Part shown: one piece after another, positions 63,793 to 64,000 of the stretch
Position numbering within the stretch: position 1 is the stretch's first letter
Layout of the letters: the number at the start of each line of letters is the position of its first letter
Assembly (NCBI GenBank): GCA_934045075.1
Contig: OW203731.1
Coordinates: forward strand, 16,941,570-17,005,569
Direction of reading: 5' to 3'
Length of the DNA: 64,000 nt
Source of the DNA: Yponomeuta sedellus
Taxonomy: Eukaryota; Arthropoda; Insecta; Lepidoptera; Yponomeutidae
Made by a program: the position numbers and the translations under genes
The notes under the pieces: model-generated
What the model was told of the DNA's origin: nothing
The model's database searches: none
The model's input: the letters and a program-made list of their open reading frames with translations, nothing else

Positions 63793-64000
63793 TCAAAACA
63801 AATATGCAATAGGATTCTCTATGTAGTAGTCTATTCGAAGACTGAAATACAGCTAGACATTATTTTGTTTACTAACAGGGTTTGTTATACCTAGATTAAA
63901 TTGTGCAACAAGAGTTTAGGGATGTCTGAATAAATAGTGGGATAAAATAAAATAATAAGTTACAAGGACATCTGCAGTGGACGAGCGAACAACTAATAGA

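Overview
This window is eukaryotic and almost certainly lepidopteran (moth or butterfly). The background is AT-rich. It holds SINEs with reverse-oriented tRNA-like promoters of the kind common in Lepidoptera, and one spliced insect odorant-receptor gene, of which three exons are visible. There is no bacterial-style organisation: no operons, ribosome binding sites or CRISPR. Nearly all the rest is transposable elements, many inserted into one another. Species and chromosome cannot be told from the sequence alone.

Left part (1-14.5 kb). ORF1 of a PHD-finger non-LTR element runs off the left edge. Next come a decayed but nearly full-length CR1-like element with a perfect 79-bp inverted duplication near its 3' end (1.1-6.0 kb), a decayed DIRS-order element (6.25-9.5 kb) and a 5'-truncated Kiri/L2B-like LINE (10.15-14.0 kb). 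The LINE's ORF2 is interrupted by a small element made of two inverted tRNA-like units.

Nested block (14.97-27.77 kb). A BEL/Pao LTR retrotransposon on the minus strand (323-bp LTRs, 5-bp duplication CTAGC) carries two insertions. One is a CsRn1/Kabuki-type Ty3/gypsy element on the plus strand (LTRs 297/298 bp, tRNA-Trp-type primer site, duplication AATAC). The other is a TIR-like element with a 4-bp duplication CTAC, and it contains an RTE-clade fragment. Removing each insertion with one copy of its duplication restores the BEL reading frame, so the order of events is readable.

Middle (27.8-48 kb). This part holds a GC-rich stretch of unknown nature, foldback elements, tetranucleotide arrays attached to retroelement 3' ends, and a second twin-tRNA element next to a large foldback. 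A ~600-bp direct repeat follows, one copy of which carries a poly(A)-tailed insertion with a 14-bp duplication. Then come CR1 and SINE fragments, the odorant receptor gene (38.7-41.3 kb, minus strand), another CR1 3' end and a Kiri-like fragment with a 390-bp pentanucleotide tail.

Right part (47.6-64 kb). A nearly complete I/Nimb-like LINE with an RNase H domain (47.6-52.7 kb) lies between two copies of a 32-bp inverted repeat. Further right is an apparently intact BEL/Pao element (56,568-62,966). Its single 1,966-codon gag-pol frame is uninterrupted, its LTRs differ at one of 209 positions and its target duplication ACAAC is perfect, so it is the youngest and most plausibly active element here. 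SINE fragments close the window.
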